A DNA stretch of 8,841 nucleotides from positions 1 through 8,841 of the forward strand of contig JAUNRY010000079.1 in NCBI GenBank assembly GCA_030539475.1, given 5' to 3'. Shown here one piece after another: positions 7,179-8,841 of the stretch. The position numbers and the translations under genes were made by a program. The DNA is from Bacteroidia bacterium. Lineage in GTDB: Bacteria > Bacteroidota > Bacteroidia > Bacteroidales > Dysgonomonadaceae. Within the stretch, counting starts at the first letter, position 1. The number at the start of each line of letters is the position of its first letter. Under the pieces are notes generated by a model. That model was not told where the DNA came from. It saw nothing but the letters and a program-made list of their open reading frames with translations, and made no database searches.

Positions 7179-8423
7179 ATGAAACTAAAACAAATCAATC
7201 TTATTTTGCTTTCGGCAGGACTTCTCCTTGCTTCCTGCACCGGCAACAAAAAAACATCGGAAAATATGGAAAAAACGTATGAGAAAGGAACATTCGGTTA
7301 CGACTTGAAGTATCTCACGGATATGGACAGCGGATTAGTAGTATTGCAATCGGATGACGGCAAAGCACAGCTCATTGCTTCGGCAAAATACCAGGCAAAA
7401 GTATTTACTTCAACAGCCAATGGCGAAGAAGGGAACAGTCACGGATTCATCAATTACGACTTTTTTGATGCCGGAATAATTGATGAACATATGAACGGTT
7501 TCGGAGGTGAAGACCGCTTCTGGCTGGGTCCCGAAGGAGGACAATATTCCATCTATTTCGCACCCGGCACAGAACAGGTTTTTGAAAACTGGCATACGCC
7601 CAAAGCCATCGATATTGAGGAATGGAATGTGGAAAACGCTTCTTCGAAATCTGCGACTTTTACCAAAGATATGGAACTGCAAAATTATCAGGGCAGTACA
7701 TTGAGCATTGCTGTGGAGCGGAAAGTATCGTTGATGTCCGATGCTGAAATTGCAGGCGAACTGGGAGTAACATTACCCACCGAAGTGAATGCCGTGGCTT
7801 ACGCTACCGACAACAAAATTACGAACCAAAACGATTTTGAGTGGACCGAGAAAACGGGAACCGTGTGCATTTGGATGCTCGATATGTTCAATCCATCCGA
7901 TTCGGCCGTAACGGTAATCCCTTACAACACCGGAAATGAAAAAGAACTCGGCAGGGTGGTTACCTCCGATTATTTCGGTGAAATTCCGTCCGAAAGGTTA
8001 ATCGATGAAAACGGAACGCTTTATTTCAAAACCGACGGAAAATCGCGCGGAAAACTGGGAATGAATGCTAAACGCACAAAAGCGATTGCAGGAAATTACG
8101 ATCCTATTTCGAAAAGGCTTACGGTGGTTACGTTCGATGTTGATCCATCGGCCGTGTATCTGAATCAGGAATGGAATCCCGATAGAAATCCGCTTGTGGG
8201 TGATGCGCTCAATGCCTACAACGACGGTCCGCTGGAAGACGGCAGCATTATGGGCCCATTCCTCGAACTGGAAAGTTGTTCGCCCGCTGCGTTCCTGAAA
8301 CCGGGAGAATCGTTGTCGCACAATCACAACGTTTTCCACTTCGTGGGCGATGAAGCAGCCCTCACTTCCATTGCGCAAAAATTGCTCGGTGTGAATCTCG
8401 AAAAAGTAAAAAACATTTTCTGA
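7179..8423 (+). CDS. DUF6786-type lipoprotein, probable galactose-mutarotase-like fold
   Basis: 414 residues. The N-terminus MKLKQINLILLSAGLLLASC ends in a LASC lipobox with Cys20; TGNKK follows, with no acidic surface-export signal, so a periplasm-facing lipoprotein is likely. The body matches what I know as DUF6786: GFGGEDRFWLGPEGGQYS (107-124), IWMLDMFNPS (231-240), VTFDVDPSAVYLNQEWNP (317-334), and YNDGPLEDGSIMGPFLELES (347-366) followed by SPAAFLKPGESLSHNHNVFH (368-387). The last two segments resemble the sugar-binding end of aldose-epimerase (galactose mutarotase-like) beta-sandwiches, with His381 and His383 near the C-terminus. No enzymatic role has been shown to my knowledge. Next to furanosidases and a sugar symporter, it may bind or interconvert anomers of the released sugar, or act on glycan ends. 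An in-frame TGA at 7158-7160 excludes a longer start. Confidence 0.9.
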   Translation: MKLKQINLILLSAGLLLASCTGNKKTSENMEKTYEKGTFGYDLKYLTDMDSGLVVLQSDDGKAQLIASAKYQAKVFTSTANGEEGNSHGFINYDFFDAGIIDEHMNGFGGEDRFWLGPEGGQYSIYFAPGTEQVFENWHTPKAIDIEEWNVENASSKSATFTKDMELQNYQGSTLSIAVERKVSLMSDAEIAGELGVTLPTEVNAVAYATDNKITNQNDFEWTEKTGTVCIWMLDMFNPSDSAVTVIPYNTGNEKELGRVVTSDYFGEIPSERLIDENGTLYFKTDGKSRGKLGMNAKRTKAIAGNYDPISKRLTVVTFDVDPSAVYLNQEWNPDRNPLVGDALNAYNDGPLEDGSIMGPFLELESCSPAAFLKPGESLSHNHNVFHFVGDEAALTSIAQKLLGVNLEKVKNIF

Positions 8424-8437
8424 AAAACAATTACAAA

Positions 8438-8515
8438 TGATAATCTCACTTCGTTCGGATAAAGTCGTGTCGTTAAACTAATTCATCATTCAGCCGTTAT
8501 CGCGAAGCATTATCA
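8438..8515. repeat. Long imperfect inverted repeat before the permease gene
   Basis: TGATAAT (8438-8444) pairs with ATTATCA (8509-8515). Inward, CTTCG pairs with CGAAG (8503-8507), and CGGATAA pairs with the TTATCG just before it, allowing a bulged stem with a long loop. It fills most of the 114-bp gap before the permease start. It could be a folded mRNA leader, a regulator site or a mobile palindromic repeat. It has no T-run after it, so it is not a typical intrinsic terminator. Confidence 0.4.
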
Positions 8516-8537
8516 ATTAAAAATATTTTAACAAAGT

Positions 8538-8841
8538 ATGAATACAAAACATCGCTTAGTTCCCGCAGGAATCCTGTTTCCGTTTATCCTGCTCACTTCA
8601 CTCTTTTTCATTTGGGCGGTACCCAACAATATGACCGACACAATGCTCGCGGCTTTCAAACGGATTATGAGCTTGAGCGATACGCAGACGGCATGGATTC
8701 AGGTAGTTTGCTACCTGCTCGGTTATGGTTGTTTTGCTATACCGGGCGCTATTTTCATTAAAAAATACACCTATAAATCGGGAGTTTTGCTGGGGTTGGG
8801 CTTTTGTATTTTCGGCGGCATCCTTTTTTATCCGGCAATGC
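8538..8841 (+). CDS. fucP: FucP-like sugar/H+ symporter (major facilitator superfamily), 3'-truncated
   Basis: 101 codons are visible before the window ends. FucP-family permeases sit in the inner membrane and import a monosaccharide with a proton; the E. coli enzyme takes L-fucose, L-galactose and D-arabinose, and close relatives take glucose or galactose. The fragment follows the FucP pattern: a first membrane helix LLTSLFFIWAVPNNMTDTML (18-37) with D34 in NNMTD, at the place of the proton-coupling Asp46 of E. coli FucP; then TAWIQVVCYLLGYGCFAIPG (51-70) as helix 2, the loop KKYTYKSG (75-82), and helix 3 starting at GVLLGLGF. The start is the ATG after an A-rich AACAAAGT. Its place after three GH172 genes suits import of D-arabinose or D-fructose, but the visible part cannot separate these from fucose, glucose or galactose. 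Substrate residues further along are outside the window. Confidence 0.94.
   Translation, partial: MNTKHRLVPAGILFPFILLTSLFFIWAVPNNMTDTMLAAFKRIMSLSDTQTAWIQVVCYLLGYGCFAIPGAIFIKKYTYKSGVLLGLGFCIFGGILFYPAM

Overview
The window reads as a stretch of a Bacteroidota (probably Bacteroidales) chromosome. Supporting signs are A-rich sequence instead of Shine-Dalgarno motifs before the starts, two lipoprotein signals, several secreted carbohydrate-active enzymes, and a FucP-type sugar/H+ symporter. The genus cannot be named from the sequence. All seven genes lie on the + strand with gaps of 18 to 219 bp, and the first and last are cut by the window edges. I see no rRNA, tRNA, CRISPR array, integrase or transposase.

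Layout. 1-425: C-terminal end of a GH172 (DUF2961) enzyme. 498-1595: lipoprotein with a clan GH-A TIM barrel. 1596-1814: the longest gap, with a weak candidate promoter. 1815-2981: compact secreted GH172 enzyme. 3000-4934: large secreted GH172 enzyme, 18 bp downstream, with a duplicated jelly-roll and an extra C-terminal beta domain. 4946-5001: imperfect palindrome between genes. 5014-7116: secreted protein with a beta domain followed by a helical toroid-like region, family not recognised. 7127-7168: run of degenerate TCT-heptamers. 7179-8423: lipoprotein of the DUF6786 type, probably mutarotase-like in fold. 8438-8515: long imperfect inverted repeat. 8538-end: first 101 codons of a FucP-like permease.

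How the genes may work together. Known GH172 enzymes act on alpha-D-fructofuranosyl and alpha-D-arabinofuranosyl linkages. E. coli FucP carries L-fucose and also D-arabinose. Three GH172 genes followed by a FucP-type permease therefore suggest a locus that strips D-arabinofuranose (or D-fructofuranose) from a glycan in the periplasm and imports the monosaccharide. The GH-A and toroid proteins would cut other linkages, and the DUF6786 protein might handle the released sugar. The substrate is an inference. No SusC/SusD pair, endo-D-arabinanase (GH183) or regulator lies inside the window.

The best candidates for something undescribed are the toroid protein at 5014-7116, the jelly-roll duplication in the large GH172 enzyme, and the three different repeat/palindrome elements sitting in three successive gaps.
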